Source of the DNA: Yersinia aldovae ATCC 35236
GTDB taxonomy: Bacteria > Pseudomonadota > Gammaproteobacteria > Enterobacterales > Enterobacteriaceae
Length of the DNA: 64,000 nucleotides
Assembly: GCF_000173735.1 (NCBI RefSeq)
Contig: NZ_ACCB01000010.1
Span: 52,584-116,583, forward strand
Direction of reading: 5' to 3'
Under the pieces are notes generated by a model. The model saw nothing but the letters and a program-made list of their open reading frames with translations. It ran no database searches and had not been told where the DNA came from. Shown here piece after piece: positions 37,657 through 47,666 of the stretch. Made by a program: the position numbers and the translations under genes. The first letter of the stretch is position 1; every line of letters begins with the position of its first letter.

Positions 37657-38258
37657 TTTATCAGCAGATTGCATTGACAGGCCGGGTGTTGGGCGCACTG
37701 TTTTATTGCGAGCCAGACAGCCCGGCATGCCATGATATTGTGGCGCAATTAAGTCATGGTTTATGGGCGGCACAGTGGCCTTATGGCTCGGAGCAGCAAC
37801 GGCTAGCTATTGCGGCTTTACTGGCACAATCAGTAACCGAAGAAACGCGAGAAGAGGCTTGGCAACGGCTGTTTATTGGCCCTTATGCTTTGCCTGCGCC
37901 GCTTTGGGGTTCTGTTTATCTCGATAAAGAGAATGTGTTATTTGGTGATTCCACCTTAAAACTGCGTCACTGGATGGCGCAGCAGCAAGTGGAAGTAACA
38001 TTGGATCAGGATGAGCCGGAAGATCAGTTTGGTTTAATGCTAATGATGGCAGCCTGGCTGGCAGAGCATCAACCAGCCGATTTACCCGAGTTACTGGCAG
38101 ATTACTTACTGCCTTGGGGTTATCGCTATCTGGCTTTGCTGCAATCTGACGCCGGGCACCCGTTTTATCAAGGGCTGGCTCAACTGGCAACCCTGACGCT
38201 CACCCATTGGCAACATGAATTGCAGGTGACACCGGCAGCAGTTGAGTTATATCGCTAG
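37653..38258 (+). CDS. dmsD: Tat proofreading chaperone for DmsA
   Basis: A 201-residue all-helical TorD/DmsD-family protein which binds the DmsA signal peptide until the cofactor is in place. The EPEDQFGLMLMMAAWL block carries the conserved D-H/Q/F-type binding loop region, and the PxPPWGSVYLDxE stretch is typical (here PAPLWGSVYLDKEN). Start overlaps the dmsC stop. In E. coli dmsD is in a distant operon (ynfEFGHdmsD), so its inclusion here links chaperone and substrate. Confidence 0.9.
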   Translation: MIYQQIALTGRVLGALFYCEPDSPACHDIVAQLSHGLWAAQWPYGSEQQRLAIAALLAQSVTEETREEAWQRLFIGPYALPAPLWGSVYLDKENVLFGDSTLKLRHWMAQQQVEVTLDQDEPEDQFGLMLMMAAWLAEHQPADLPELLADYLLPWGYRYLALLQSDAGHPFYQGLAQLATLTLTHWQHELQVTPAAVELYR

Positions 38259-38303
38259 TGCTAAAAGAATACATACCCCACTAACGGGTATTTCCCCAAC
38301 TGA

Positions 38304-38698
38304 TTAGCCCTTGCTTTCTTTGGCCCAGTCTTCTACTGGGGAGGCTGGAGCCATAGAAAATGCTTTATCGTTTGTCACTAAAATGGCTCCAATACTGGGC
38401 GCATGAGTAGCAATCAATTGATCCAGCGCCCCCATCACATGCCCTTTCTTTTCCATTTTTGCACGTAGTTTGCTGTAGCATTCTGCTGCCTCACTATCCC
38501 AGGTTTACAAGGTCACCGAGCCCAGAAAGGTTGCTACTGTTGTTTTTAGCGTTTTACCATTCCGTAGAGCAATTCAGCTTCTGTAATACTGGAGATACCG
38601 ATATCTGAAAGTTTCACCTGTTGTATGTTTATCAAAACATTAGGGTGGCGTCGAAATAGATGGCTCACTGTATTTGTATCGAGTATGTCGATTGGCAT
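38304..38698 (-). pseudogene. Decayed PIN-domain toxin (VapC type)
   Basis: Minus-strand reading gives MPIDILDTNTVSHLFRRHP with the first PIN acidic residue in LDTN, then SDIGISSITEAELLYGMVKR followed by stops. After a frame change the end of the family is found: LDQLIATHAPSIGAILVTND, then FSMAPASPVEDW before the stop at 38304. The middle, with the second set of acidic residues, is lost or scrambled around 38480-38560. It is thus an inactive ribonuclease toxin. Its start overlaps the stop of an antitoxin relic (TAATG). Confidence 0.75.
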
Positions 38699-38755
38699 TA
38701 CTCTATTCCGTCGAATGGATCACGGCTTGTTGTAGCTTGCTGACGTTAATTAATA
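38696..38755 (-). pseudogene. Antitoxin C-terminal remnant
   Basis: The frame ending in DPFDGIE and the TAA at 38698-38700 overlaps the toxin start by one base, the usual layout of antitoxin-toxin operons. Only about 15-20 residues can be read (QQATTSRDPFDGIE); the rest up to 38810 holds no recognisable antitoxin. Confidence 0.5.
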
Positions 38756-38810
38756 CTAAGGAAATCAGCAGGTATTGATATCCCCATGTATGTCATGATT
38801 GGTGTTACTA

Positions 38811-40133
38811 CTATTGATGTCTCCCTCCTGACAGGCTTTCTTCGGGTTTTTGTTCTGCTTCTGATTGGTCTGGCGGCGGCATAACATCGTGGATCATTTG
38901 CTCGTCAAAGCTAGGGTTTAGCGCCGGTGACAGCGGAGAACTGACCAGGCTGTCGGGTATAGCCATATGTGGCACAGGAGCATCGTTGACAAATTCATCC
39001 TGATCCTGTTTAACCGTCCTGCTCAGTGTAATGAGGCCAACACCGCATAACGCAAAGAACGCATACAGAATATTGCCACCCAGAGGTTGAATCAGTGCAC
39101 CCACCACAAGCGGCCCAATACTGGCCCCGACACCAAATGACATCAGTAAACAAGCCGCCAGCGACACTCTACGCTCTGGTTCAATCAGATCATTAGCCAG
39201 GGCGACTACGAGCGGGTAAAGCGTGAATTGCAGCATACTGACGATAAACCCCAGCCCCAGTAAAAAATGGAAAGAAATATGGGGAACCAAAGCTAATGGC
39301 AGCGCGGTCAATGCCAGTAAGAGGGCATTAATACGAATTAACAGGGTTCGATTATACCGATCTGACAACCAGCTCAGTGGCAGTTGTGCGACTAACCCAG
39401 CAAAGATAGACAATGCCATAAATAGCCCGGTTTCTTGTGTTGATAGCGATTGCAGGCTGGCATAAACCGGGGCAAGACCATAAAACGAGCCAACAATCAT
39501 GCCGATCACGAGTGTTGAAGCAAGCACTTTGGGAATCGAACCGATAAAGAATTTTAACTCCATCGGCGCGGGTGACATCTGCTGAGCATTACTGCGTGTC
39601 GTCAATGCAACTGGCACCAGACACAGGGCAAAAAACAAGGCAATAATCATGAGAGTGCTTAAACCCAGCTCAGGTTGAAGCATCAATACGACCTGGCCCA
39701 ATGCCATACCGGCATAGGTTGCCGCCATATAAAAGCCAAACACGGTGCCGCGCTGGTTAGACTCCGCTTGATCATTTAGCCAGCTTTCTAACACCATAAA
39801 CTGACACATCATACAGAGACCAATAATCAAGCGTAGAACCACCCAGGCAGGGATATATTCCGTAAGGCCATGACTTAATACCGCAGCCGTAATAATACCC
39901 GCACAGGCTACGTAGGTACGGATATGGCCTACCCGAGCTATCAGGAAGTGGCCGACTTTGCCTCCAATCACCAAACCAATATAATTTGCAGCGATGATTG
40001 CCCCGATTAATGCGCCGGAAACATGGATGGCAGTCAAGCGTAACGAGATATAGGTGGTTAATAAACCTGACCCTAATAGCATCAGCACCGTCGCGCTATA
40101 GAGGGGGAAGAAGGCGTTGAGAATCTTTTTCAC
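38811..40133 (-). CDS. MFS transporter, YcaD-like
   Basis: About 440 residues with 12 hydrophobic helices and a polar, Pro/Glu-rich C-terminal tail of some 60 residues. The GTG at 40133 is preferred, since AGGA lies seven bases upstream; another GTG two codons earlier is too close to it. ESWLNDQAESNQRGTVFGFYMAATYAGMALGQ is typical of the YcaD/YfkF-type drug-transporter-like family. Substrate unknown. It is single, next to the toxin relic, and divergent from pncC. Confidence 0.8.
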   Translation of the reverse strand: MKKILNAFFPLYSATVLMLLGSGLLTTYISLRLTAIHVSGALIGAIIAANYIGLVIGGKVGHFLIARVGHIRTYVACAGIITAAVLSHGLTEYIPAWVVLRLIIGLCMMCQFMVLESWLNDQAESNQRGTVFGFYMAATYAGMALGQVVLMLQPELGLSTLMIIALFFALCLVPVALTTRSNAQQMSPAPMELKFFIGSIPKVLASTLVIGMIVGSFYGLAPVYASLQSLSTQETGLFMALSIFAGLVAQLPLSWLSDRYNRTLLIRINALLLALTALPLALVPHISFHFLLGLGFIVSMLQFTLYPLVVALANDLIEPERRVSLAACLLMSFGVGASIGPLVVGALIQPLGGNILYAFFALCGVGLITLSRTVKQDQDEFVNDAPVPHMAIPDSLVSSPLSPALNPSFDEQMIHDVMPPPDQSEAEQKPEESLSGGRHQ

Positions 40134-40367
40134 TGTCACGTCCTAAGTTCATCATGCCGGTGAATTACCGGTACTCCAAATGTCGCCAGTCGCATCTTCT
40201 TTATTTGGATACTAACAGCTAAGCCCCTGAGGTAAAGCTTTGTACGGGAATGTACTTTTTTTCATTACATCCTGCGAGACGTTTCGCATAACTAACAGCG
40301 GCCACTATTACGAGCGAAAGAAGTGTTATTATCGGCCAGAGGAAAATTAACTAAAATAGGGGCAACA

Positions 40368-40856
40368 ATGAGCGAGAAACAATTACGCCAGCTCAGTATT
40401 GCTATTGGGGGTAAGCTTAAACAGCGGGCTGCTTGGGTGACCTGTGCTGAATCCTGTACTGGAGGCTGGGTTGCTAAAGCATTGACTGATATCGCGGGCA
40501 GTTCAGCCTATTTTGACCGCGGCTTTGTCACGTACAGCAATGCGGCAAAACATGATTTACTGGGTGTAAAAGAAAGCACTTTAGCCGAGTATGGCGCAGT
40601 CAGTGAAGCTGTTGTTCGGGAAATGGCATGGGGTGCATTGCGAGCGGCTAATGCAGACTTCGCGGTATCGATAAGCGGAATTGCCGGGCCTGATGGTGGC
40701 ACTGCGGAGAAACCGGTAGGCACTGTGTGGTTCGCTTTTGCGACGCGTGACGGTCAGGCTAGTGCAAAAAAACAAATATTCTCCGGTGATCGTGACGAAG
40801 TCAGGCTGCAAGCGGCTGTTTTCGCACTACAAACACTATTCGATGATTTTCTGTAA
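40368..40856 (+). CDS. pncC: Nicotinamide-nucleotide amidase
   Basis: A 162-residue CinA C-terminal-domain protein which converts NMN to nicotinate mononucleotide in the pyridine nucleotide cycle. The start at 40368 gives MSEKQLRQLS. Catalytic Ser in CAESCTGGW, plus SGIAGPDGGTAEKPVGTVW, are the family blocks. It lies directly before recA as in E. coli (formerly ygaD). Confidence 0.93.
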   Translation: MSEKQLRQLSIAIGGKLKQRAAWVTCAESCTGGWVAKALTDIAGSSAYFDRGFVTYSNAAKHDLLGVKESTLAEYGAVSEAVVREMAWGALRAANADFAVSISGIAGPDGGTAEKPVGTVWFAFATRDGQASAKKQIFSGDRDEVRLQAAVFALQTLFDDFL

Positions 40857-40868
40857 AAATAGGCTTGA

Positions 40869-40888
40869 TACTGTATGATTGTACAGTA
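40869..40888. promoter_or_regulatory. LexA (SOS) box of recA
   Basis: TACTGTATGATTGTACAGTA fits the LexA consensus TACTGT-N8-ACAGTA exactly and lies 81 bases before the recA start, so recA is under SOS control. Confidence 0.93.
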
Positions 40889-40969
40889 TAATTAGCGGTA
40901 ATTTCCTGCACAAAACAACATTCAGTGGTGATGACAGGGGCAACCCGGCATCCCAGAGAGGGAGTAAAA

Positions 40970-42037
40970 ATGGCTATTGATGAGAATAAACAAAAGGCGT
41001 TAGCAGCAGCACTGGGCCAAATTGAAAAACAATTCGGCAAAGGCTCTATCATGCGCCTTGGCGAAGACCGCTCAATGGATGTTGAAACCATCTCTACCGG
41101 TTCACTTTCTCTTGATATCGCGTTGGGGGCGGGTGGTTTACCAATGGGGCGTATCGTTGAGATTTATGGCCCTGAATCATCTGGTAAAACGACACTGACG
41201 TTACAGGTTATTGCCTCTGCGCAGCGTGAAGGCAAAACTTGCGCATTTATCGATGCGGAACATGCTCTTGACCCAATTTATGCTAAAAAGTTAGGCGTAG
41301 ATATTGATAACTTACTGTGTTCTCAGCCAGATACCGGCGAGCAAGCACTGGAAATCTGTGATGCGCTGACTCGTTCGGGCGCAGTTGACGTTATCATCGT
41401 CGACTCCGTAGCTGCATTAACACCAAAAGCTGAAATTGAAGGTGAAATCGGTGACTCTCACATGGGCCTTGCGGCACGTATGATGAGCCAGGCGATGCGT
41501 AAGCTTGCTGGTAACCTAAAAAATGCAAATACCTTACTGATCTTTATCAACCAGATTCGTATGAAAATCGGCGTTATGTTTGGTAACCCTGAAACCACGA
41601 CTGGCGGTAATGCCCTGAAATTTTATGCTTCGGTTCGTTTGGATATCCGCCGTATCGGTGCCGTGAAAGATGGTGATGTGGTCGTCGGTAGTGAAACCCG
41701 CGTTAAAGTAGTAAAAAACAAAATTGCAGCGCCATTTAAACAAGCTGAATTCCAGATTCTTTACGGCGAAGGCATCAATATTAACGGCGAACTCGTTGAT
41801 TTAGGTGTTAAGCATAAACTGATTGAGAAAGCCGGTGCATGGTATAGCTACAACGGTGACAAGATTGGTCAGGGTAAAGCGAATGCCAGCAATTATTTAA
41901 AAGAAAATCCGGCAATTGCCGCTGAATTGGATAAAAAATTGCGTGAAATGCTACTCAATGGTGGCAATGGAGAGCAACCTGTTGTGGCTGTAGCAGCCTT
42001 GGCCGATGAAACTGACGAAACCAGCGAAGAGTTTTAA
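40970..42037 (+). CDS. recA: Recombinase RecA
   Basis: A 355-residue strand-exchange protein that also triggers LexA self-cleavage. Start at 40970 follows GGGAGTAAAA and gives [16 protein letters not shown]. Walker A is GPESSGKT (about 67-74), Walker B is [10 protein letters not shown], loop L2 is [21 protein letters not shown], and the acidic tail ends [10 protein letters not shown]. Terminator-like hairpin at 42083; recX follows. Confidence 0.99.
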   Translation: MAIDENKQKALAAALGQIEKQFGKGSIMRLGEDRSMDVETISTGSLSLDIALGAGGLPMGRIVEIYGPESSGKTTLTLQVIASAQREGKTCAFIDAEHALDPIYAKKLGVDIDNLLCSQPDTGEQALEICDALTRSGAVDVIIVDSVAALTPKAEIEGEIGDSHMGLAARMMSQAMRKLAGNLKNANTLLIFINQIRMKIGVMFGNPETTTGGNALKFYASVRLDIRRIGAVKDGDVVVGSETRVKVVKNKIAAPFKQAEFQILYGEGININGELVDLGVKHKLIEKAGAWYSYNGDKIGQGKANASNYLKENPAIAAELDKKLREMLLNGGNGEQPVVAVAALADETDETSEEF

Positions 42038-42082
42038 TCTACAAGGTTATCGACCTGGTTGATAAATTAAGCAGTTAACAAG

Positions 42083-42110
42083 CGGCTCACTCAATAAGTG
42101 GGCCGTTTTA
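42083..42110 (+). terminator. recA terminator
   Basis: CGGCTCACT and AGTGGGCCG pair with one G-U, followed by TTTTA. It probably lets part of transcription through to recX. Confidence 0.7.
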
Positions 42111-42207
42111 GTAAATGATGGTGAACATAGAGGCTTCAAGGTATGCCTATAACCAATATAATTGGAGTTGCAGCTAACACAGTGGTAACTTCAAGTAAGA
42201 AGGGTAT

Positions 42208-42711
42208 ATGAATGACCTGTTAAGTCGCGCGATGAGATTGCTATCTCAGCGTGACCATAGTGAATCTGAAGTGCGCCGTAAGCTGGCAGTACAGCCGTTT
42301 TCAGCAAAAGGAAATTGGGGGAAACGTACCCGCAATGAAAATAGCGACCCTGTTGCAGATATCACCCCTCAAATGATTGAACAAGTCATCGCTTACTGCT
42401 ATCAACACGATTGGCTAGATGATTCCCGCTTTGCAACCAGTTATATCAATAGCCGTAGTCGGAAAGGATATGGGCCACAGCGTATCCATTCGGAATTGAT
42501 GCAAAAAGGTGTCGCTAAAGAACGAATTCAGGCCGCTTTTGAAATCAGTGAGATCGACTGGTGCCAGCGGGCAAAAGAAGTTGCACAACGTAAATTTAGT
42601 GAAACTTTGCCTGTTGAATGGAAAGAAAAGGCCAAAGTTCAGCGTTATCTTCTCTATCGTGGCTTCTTTCAGGAAGAAATTCAGTCGATTTACAATGATT
42701 TTGACGAATGA
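42208..42711 (+). CDS. recX: RecA regulatory protein RecX
   Basis: A 167-residue all-helical inhibitor of RecA filament growth. LLSQRDHSESEVRRKL and YGPQRIHSELMQKGV are the RecX three-helix repeats. It follows recA by 170 bases, as in other enterobacteria. Confidence 0.93.
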   Translation: MNDLLSRAMRLLSQRDHSESEVRRKLAVQPFSAKGNWGKRTRNENSDPVADITPQMIEQVIAYCYQHDWLDDSRFATSYINSRSRKGYGPQRIHSELMQKGVAKERIQAAFEISEIDWCQRAKEVAQRKFSETLPVEWKEKAKVQRYLLYRGFFQEEIQSIYNDFDE

Positions 42712-42851
42712 TTGCACGCGGGATTTTACTTCCCTCCTAAGAAAATTTATCTTATCCCCACTTTTTGTTCGTGAGCTTACCCACGGCGCTATCAATTATT
42801 GATACGCAATATGCTTACGGGCCATTCTTTTAGCTTGTTTCCGGGGCAATT

Positions 42852-45479
42852 ATGAGCAAGAGCACCGCTGAGATTCGTCAAGCGTTTCTCGATTTCTTCC
42901 ATAGCAAGGGACACCAGGTTGTATCAAGCAGCTCTTTGGTTCCTAATAATGACCCGACGCTATTGTTTACCAATGCGGGGATGAATCAGTTTAAGGACGT
43001 TTTCTTAGGTTTGGACAAACGGGCCTATTCTCGTGCAACCACTTCTCAGCGCTGTGTGCGTGCAGGTGGTAAGCATAACGATCTGGAAAACGTAGGTTAT
43101 ACCGCGCGTCATCACACATTCTTCGAAATGTTGGGTAACTTCAGCTTTGGTGATTACTTTAAACATGATGCTATCAGTTTTGCCTGGGAATTATTGACCG
43201 GCGAACAGTGGTTTAACTTACCGAAAGAAAAACTTTGGGTAACCGTCTATGAAACCGATGATGAAGCTTATGAAATCTGGGCTAACGAAGTTGGTGTTCC
43301 TTGTGAACGTATTATTCGTATCGGTGATAACAAAGGTGGTGCTTTTGCGTCAGATAACTTCTGGCAAATGGGGGATACCGGTCCTTGCGGCCCATGTACA
43401 GAGATTTTCTTTGATCATGGTGACCATATTTGGGGTGGGCCTCCAGGCTCTGCGCAAGAAGATGGTGATCGCTATATCGAGATCTGGAACATCGTCTTCA
43501 TGCAGTTTAACCGCCAGTCTGATGGCACCATGCTGCCATTGCCTAAGCCATCGGTTGATACCGGTATGGGGCTTGAGCGTATTGCTGCGGTATTACAACA
43601 TGTTAACTCCAACTACGAAATTGACCTGTTCCGCGATTTGATTAAAGCGGTAGCGGAAGTTACGGGTGCGGCTGACCTTTCCAGCAAATCGCTGAGAGTC
43701 ATTGCCGACCATATCCGCTCTTGTGCTTTCCTGATTTCTGATGGGGTAATTCCGTCGAATGAAAACCGTGGCTATGTTTTACGTCGCATCATTCGTCGTG
43801 CCATTCGTCACGGAAATATGTTGGGTGCGAAAGAGACTTTCTTCTACAAGTTGGTTGCGCCATTAATCGCCGTTATGGGGCCTGCCGCTGATGAGCTAAA
43901 ACAGCAACAGGCAATGGTTGAGCAAGTGCTGAAAACCGAAGAAGAGCAGTTTGCTCGCACATTGGAACGCGGTTTAGCCCTGCTGGATGAAGAACTTAGC
44001 AAACTGACCGGTGATACCCTTGATGGTGAAACCGCTTTCCGCCTGTATGACACCTACGGTTTCCCGGTTGATTTAACCGCTGATGTTTGCCGTGAGCGCA
44101 ATCTGAAAGTGGATGAAGCTGGCTTTGAGCAAGCAATGGAAGCTCAGCGCCGCCGAGCCCGTGAGTCCAGCGGTTTCGGTGCCGATTATAACAGCTTAAT
44201 CCGCGTCGATAGCGCAAGCCAGTTCTCGGGCTATGACCATGTTCATCAGCAGGCAACCGTGACTGCGTTGTTCCGCAATGGTGAAGCTGTTGATGAGATT
44301 CATGCAGGTGAAGAGGCCGTTGTTGTTCTGAACCAAACGCCATTCTACGGTGAGTCTGGTGGTCAGGTTGGCGATAAAGGCGAACTGAAAAATGCGACTG
44401 CGGTCTTTACTGTGGTGGACACTCAGAAATACGGCCAGGCTATTGGTCATCTGGGCCAATTGACTCAAGGTACTTTGCGGGTTAATCACAGTGTTGACGC
44501 TCAAGTGGATGTCGCTCGCCGTAATCGCATTCGCCTGAACCACTCAGCAACTCACTTACTGCACGCAGCTCTACGTAAGACCTTGGGTGAGCATGTGGCG
44601 CAGAAAGGTTCGTTGGTTAATGACAAATATCTACGTTTCGACTTTTCTCATTTTGAAGCGATGAAGCCAGAACAGATCCGTCAGGTAGAAGATCTGGTGA
44701 ATGAGCAGATTCGCCGTAACTTGCCAGTTGAAACTGAAGTTATGGAACTGGATACTGCGAAAGAAAAAGGTGCGATGGCACTGTTTGGCGAGAAGTATGA
44801 CGACCAGGTTCGTGTTTTGACTATGGGCGATTTCTCTACCGAACTTTGCGGTGGTATCCATGCCAGCCGTACCGGTGATATTGGTCTGTTCCGTATCTTG
44901 TCAGAGTCAGGAACGGCTGCGGGTATCCGTCGTATTGAAGCGGTGACCGGTGAAGGTGCTATTGCGCAACTACATCAGCAAAGTGACCTGCTACAGGATG
45001 TTGCTCATCTGGTGAAAGGTGATACCCATAATCTGGCAGATAAAGTTCGTGCGGTGCTGGATCGCAGTAAAATGCTTGAACGTGAACTCCAACAGCTAAA
45101 AGATCAGCAGGCAGCTCAGGAAAGTGCGTCTTTGTCTTCCAGCGCTAAATTGGTCAAAGGGGCGAAGCTGTTAGTCAGTCAGTTGGATAATGTTGAACCA
45201 AAAATGCTGCGGACTATGGTTGATGATCTTAAAAATCAACTGGGTTCAGCCATTATTGTTCTGGCAACGGCCGCAGACGATAAGGTGAGCTTGATTGTTG
45301 GTGTGACCAAAGATCTGACGGGCAAAGTGAAAGCGGGTGAGCTAATCGCTGATATTGCCCAACAGGTAGGCGGTAAAGGTGGTGGACGCCCTGATATGGC
45401 TCAGGCTGGCGGTACTGATGTGCAAGCATTGCCATCAGCATTAGCGAGCGTAGAGGCATGGGTAGCGTCTCGGTTGTAA
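42852..45479 (+). CDS. alaS: Alanyl-tRNA synthetase
   Basis: An 875-residue class II synthetase, full length. N-terminal [18 protein letters not shown] opens the catalytic domain; the editing domain has [12 protein letters not shown] and the zinc [13 protein letters not shown] block; the C-terminal part is the oligomerisation/C-Ala domain with [12 protein letters not shown]. It charges tRNA-Ala and clears Ser/Gly mischarging. Hairpin with T run follows. Confidence 0.98.
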   Translation: MSKSTAEIRQAFLDFFHSKGHQVVSSSSLVPNNDPTLLFTNAGMNQFKDVFLGLDKRAYSRATTSQRCVRAGGKHNDLENVGYTARHHTFFEMLGNFSFGDYFKHDAISFAWELLTGEQWFNLPKEKLWVTVYETDDEAYEIWANEVGVPCERIIRIGDNKGGAFASDNFWQMGDTGPCGPCTEIFFDHGDHIWGGPPGSAQEDGDRYIEIWNIVFMQFNRQSDGTMLPLPKPSVDTGMGLERIAAVLQHVNSNYEIDLFRDLIKAVAEVTGAADLSSKSLRVIADHIRSCAFLISDGVIPSNENRGYVLRRIIRRAIRHGNMLGAKETFFYKLVAPLIAVMGPAADELKQQQAMVEQVLKTEEEQFARTLERGLALLDEELSKLTGDTLDGETAFRLYDTYGFPVDLTADVCRERNLKVDEAGFEQAMEAQRRRARESSGFGADYNSLIRVDSASQFSGYDHVHQQATVTALFRNGEAVDEIHAGEEAVVVLNQTPFYGESGGQVGDKGELKNATAVFTVVDTQKYGQAIGHLGQLTQGTLRVNHSVDAQVDVARRNRIRLNHSATHLLHAALRKTLGEHVAQKGSLVNDKYLRFDFSHFEAMKPEQIRQVEDLVNEQIRRNLPVETEVMELDTAKEKGAMALFGEKYDDQVRVLTMGDFSTELCGGIHASRTGDIGLFRILSESGTAAGIRRIEAVTGEGAIAQLHQQSDLLQDVAHLVKGDTHNLADKVRAVLDRSKMLERELQQLKDQQAAQESASLSSSAKLVKGAKLLVSQLDNVEPKMLRTMVDDLKNQLGSAIIVLATAADDKVSLIVGVTKDLTGKVKAGELIADIAQQVGGKGGGRPDMAQAGGTDVQALPSALASVEAWVASRL

Positions 45480-45505
45480 ATAAATAATGATCTATTAAAT
45501 CAATG

Positions 45506-45537
45506 CGCCATATCTCTGTACCAGGTATGGCGTTTTT
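45506..45537 (+). terminator. alaS terminator
   Basis: CGCCATA (45506-45512) pairs with TATGGCG (45526-45532) before TTTTTCGATTTT. Confidence 0.75.
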
Positions 45538-45732
45538 CGATTTTCCTGTCATAGTTCGAAAACAAAGTTAAACGCAAAGTTGTTTGCTTCAGCTAAACTT
45601 GTATTAGTTAGAGACTCGACCAAGCTACTTACATTTTATGTGAATGTGATAGCTTACGTTTTCACGGTGTATGATGGATAATGGCGGGGAAACTGAGAGA
45701 CCCGACTCTTTTAATTTTTCAAGGAGCAAAGA

Positions 45733-45918
45733 ATGCTTATTCTGACTCGTCGAGTTGGTGAAACACTCATGATTGGCGATGAGGTTACGGTTACTGTATT
45801 AGGGGTTAAAGGCAACCAGGTTCGAATTGGTGTAAATGCTCCGAAAGAGGTTTCTGTTCACCGTGAAGAAATCTACCAGCGCATCCAAGCAGAAAAGTCT
45901 CAACCGACGACTTACTGA
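45733..45918 (+). CDS. csrA: Carbon storage regulator CsrA
   Basis: A 61-residue RNA-binding protein which blocks translation or alters stability of mRNAs with GGA-containing sites. [24 protein letters not shown] is the family signature with Leu4 and Arg44 of the RNA-binding faces; AAGGAGC precedes the start. It follows alaS as usual. Its terminator is the target of the IS element. Confidence 0.98.
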
Positions 45919-45924
45919 TTTTGA

Positions 45925-45967
45925 AGCAGCGTCTCGTGTTACACGAGGCGCTACTGCTGTTTATTAT
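45925..45967 (+). terminator. csrA terminator, entered by an IS
   Basis: CTCGTG (45933-45938) and CACGAG (45942-45947), extended by outer pairs with a small bulge, form the hairpin. The T-rich tail TTTATTAT that follows is the target duplicated by the insertion sequence. Confidence 0.7.
45960..45967. repeat. IS target-site duplication, left copy
   Basis: TTTATTAT directly before the left inverted repeat; the same 8 bases follow the right end at 47244-47251. Confidence 0.93.
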
Positions 45968-47243
45968 GAGCCTGTCCATAATTCTGTGTAACTGCCAACG
46001 TATTAAAGGTGATCGCTCAGGCGGTCACCGAACTCGATAATAAAACGACTCATCGCCAGCCGCCAGTTCTGGATCGGCATACTCCATTTTTTCGAAGCAT
46101 CCTTGATCGCCAGATAAATAACTTTTCGCACTGAGTCATCTGTCGGGAACACTTTCCGTTTCTTTATCGCCTGTCGGATCACGCTGTTCAGCGACTCGAT
46201 GGCATTCGTGGTGTAGATGGCCTTGCGGATATCGGGCGGGTAGCCGAAGAAGGTGTTGAGATTTTCCCAGTGCGCACGCCAGCTTTTGCTGATTTGCGGA
46301 TATTTATCGTCCCAGGCATCCGCGAACGTATCCAGCGCCATCAGCGCGCCTTCTTCTGTCGGAGCCTGATACACAGCTTTCAGCCCGCCGGTGACGGCTT
46401 TATAGTCCTTCCACGACACGTATTTCAGGCTGTTACGCACCCTATGGATAATGCAGAGCTGGATATGTGTCTGAGGATAAACGCTGTTTATCGCATCCGG
46501 GAAACCCTTCAGGCCGTCCACACAGGCAATCAGTATATCCTGAAGCCCCCGGTTTTTAAGCTCGGTCAGCACACTGAGCCAGAACTTCGCCCCTTCATTT
46601 TCGGCCAGCCACATACCCAGCAGCTCTTTCTGGCCTTCGGTATTTATGCCCAGCGCGAGGAATACGGCTTTGTTAATCACGCTGCCACCGTGACGAACTT
46701 TCACCACGATACAGTCAAGATAAACAATGGGATACAGTGCGTCCAGAGGTCGGTTTTGCCACTCTGTCACCTGTTCTTTAACCGCATCGTACATCTCTTT
46801 GAACGTGGCGACAATTTCGCGCGTGGTCATGCCTTTGGCGTACAGGGATAAAATCTGGCTGTCCATCTGTGTGATACGTGTCTGGTTTTTCTTGATGAGC
46901 TGAGGCTCAAAGGTGTTTTCACGGTCACGTGGTGTGCTCAGTTCAATCTGGCCATCATCGCACAACAGCATTTTGGATGAATAGCCATTGCGGGTATTCG
47001 AGCCTGATTTTGGGGCATTTTTCTCATGGCCGAGGTGATCAGTTAATTCAGCATTCAGCGCCGTTTCGACGGTTAATTTCGTCAGCATGCGGGAAAACGC
47101 ATTGAGATCGGCTTCGGTTTTAAGGCCTTTAGCCAGTTCAGCAGCGAGCGCTTTGAGTTTCTTTTCGTCCATAATTTGCCTGTCTCCATTGTTGGAGTGA
47201 ACATATCAAAAACAGGCAGATACACAATTTTAATTACAGTCTC
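45968..47243 (-). mobile_element. IS256-family insertion sequence (IS285-like)
   Basis: The element is 1276 bases. The left end starts GAGCCTGTCCATAATTCTG, and the right end, read on the minus strand, starts GAGACTGTAATTAAAATTG; both continue to TGTGTA(A/T)CTGCC, giving imperfect inverted repeats of about 29 bases. Direct 8-bp repeats TTTATTAT at 45960-45967 and 47244-47251 show a clean insertion. It carries one transposase gene reading left. Confidence 0.93.
46003..47172 (-). CDS. IS256-family transposase (internal 13-residue gap)
   Basis: A 389-residue mutator-type transposase. The DDE residues are visible: Asp153 in YLDCIVVKV, Asp219 in ACVDGLKG and Glu326 in TTNAIESLN, with C/H residues of the insertion domain in LCIIHRVRNS. 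Compared with my memory of the 402-residue IS285 protein, 13 residues seem missing between EMYDA and VKEQV (130-131), an in-frame loss bounded by repeated DA codons. It lies N-terminal to the catalytic core, in the DNA-binding part, so activity is uncertain. Confidence 0.88.
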   Translation of the reverse strand: MDEKKLKALAAELAKGLKTEADLNAFSRMLTKLTVETALNAELTDHLGHEKNAPKSGSNTRNGYSSKMLLCDDGQIELSTPRDRENTFEPQLIKKNQTRITQMDSQILSLYAKGMTTREIVATFKEMYDAVKEQVTEWQNRPLDALYPIVYLDCIVVKVRHGGSVINKAVFLALGINTEGQKELLGMWLAENEGAKFWLSVLTELKNRGLQDILIACVDGLKGFPDAINSVYPQTHIQLCIIHRVRNSLKYVSWKDYKAVTGGLKAVYQAPTEEGALMALDTFADAWDDKYPQISKSWRAHWENLNTFFGYPPDIRKAIYTTNAIESLNSVIRQAIKKRKVFPTDDSVRKVIYLAIKDASKKWSMPIQNWRLAMSRFIIEFGDRLSDHL

Positions 47244-47251
47244 TTTATTAT
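47244..47251. repeat. IS target-site duplication, right copy
   Basis: TTTATTAT directly after the right inverted repeat, identical to 45960-45967. Confidence 0.93.
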
Positions 47252-47472
47252 CCCCGTTTCACCGTTTCTTCCTCTTTTTAACATCCCGTGGCCGTGACGA
47301 TTTATCCTTTTTCGCTGCTTAATCACCGTGCTCTGCATCATTTCTGTTTTTTCTCTGTTTTGCGATATCTGATAAAATGCAATCTTGCCTGTTGATAAAA
47401 CACTCTTTTTGGCGTCAAACTGGTCATGTTGTGTGGGAATTGCGCAAATAAACGTGAGTTGGGAAAAATTGT

Positions 47473-47500
47473 TTGACTTATAAGTGCGGGAAAGTAATAT
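47473..47500 (+). promoter_or_regulatory. tRNA operon promoter
   Basis: TTGACT (47473-47478) and TAATAT (47495-47500) are 16 bases apart and followed by the GC-rich stretch GTGCGCCACGC, the discriminator type of stringently controlled stable-RNA promoters. It lies 66 bases before the tRNA-Ser. Nothing else is recognised in 47252-47565, so the promoter stays downstream of the IS. Confidence 0.75.
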
Positions 47501-47565
47501 GTGCGCCACGCAGTGCCGATGAGCTTCTTCAAAAGCAAGTTAGGTACAAATCGAAAGAAGCGTAT

Positions 47566-47658
47566 GGTGAGGTGGCCGAGAGGCTGAAGGCGCTCCCCTG
47601 CTAAGGGAGTATACGGTCAAAAGCTGTATCGAGGGTTCGAATCCCTCCCTCACCGCCA
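47566..47658 (+). tRNA. serV: tRNA-Ser (anticodon GCT)
   Basis: A 93-base class II tRNA with acceptor GGTGAGG/CCTCACC, anticodon stem CTCCC-CTGCTAA-GGGAG, long variable arm and encoded CCA. Position before the tRNA-Arg array is as in E. coli serV. Confidence 0.97.
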
Positions 47659-47666
47659 TTTACTAT

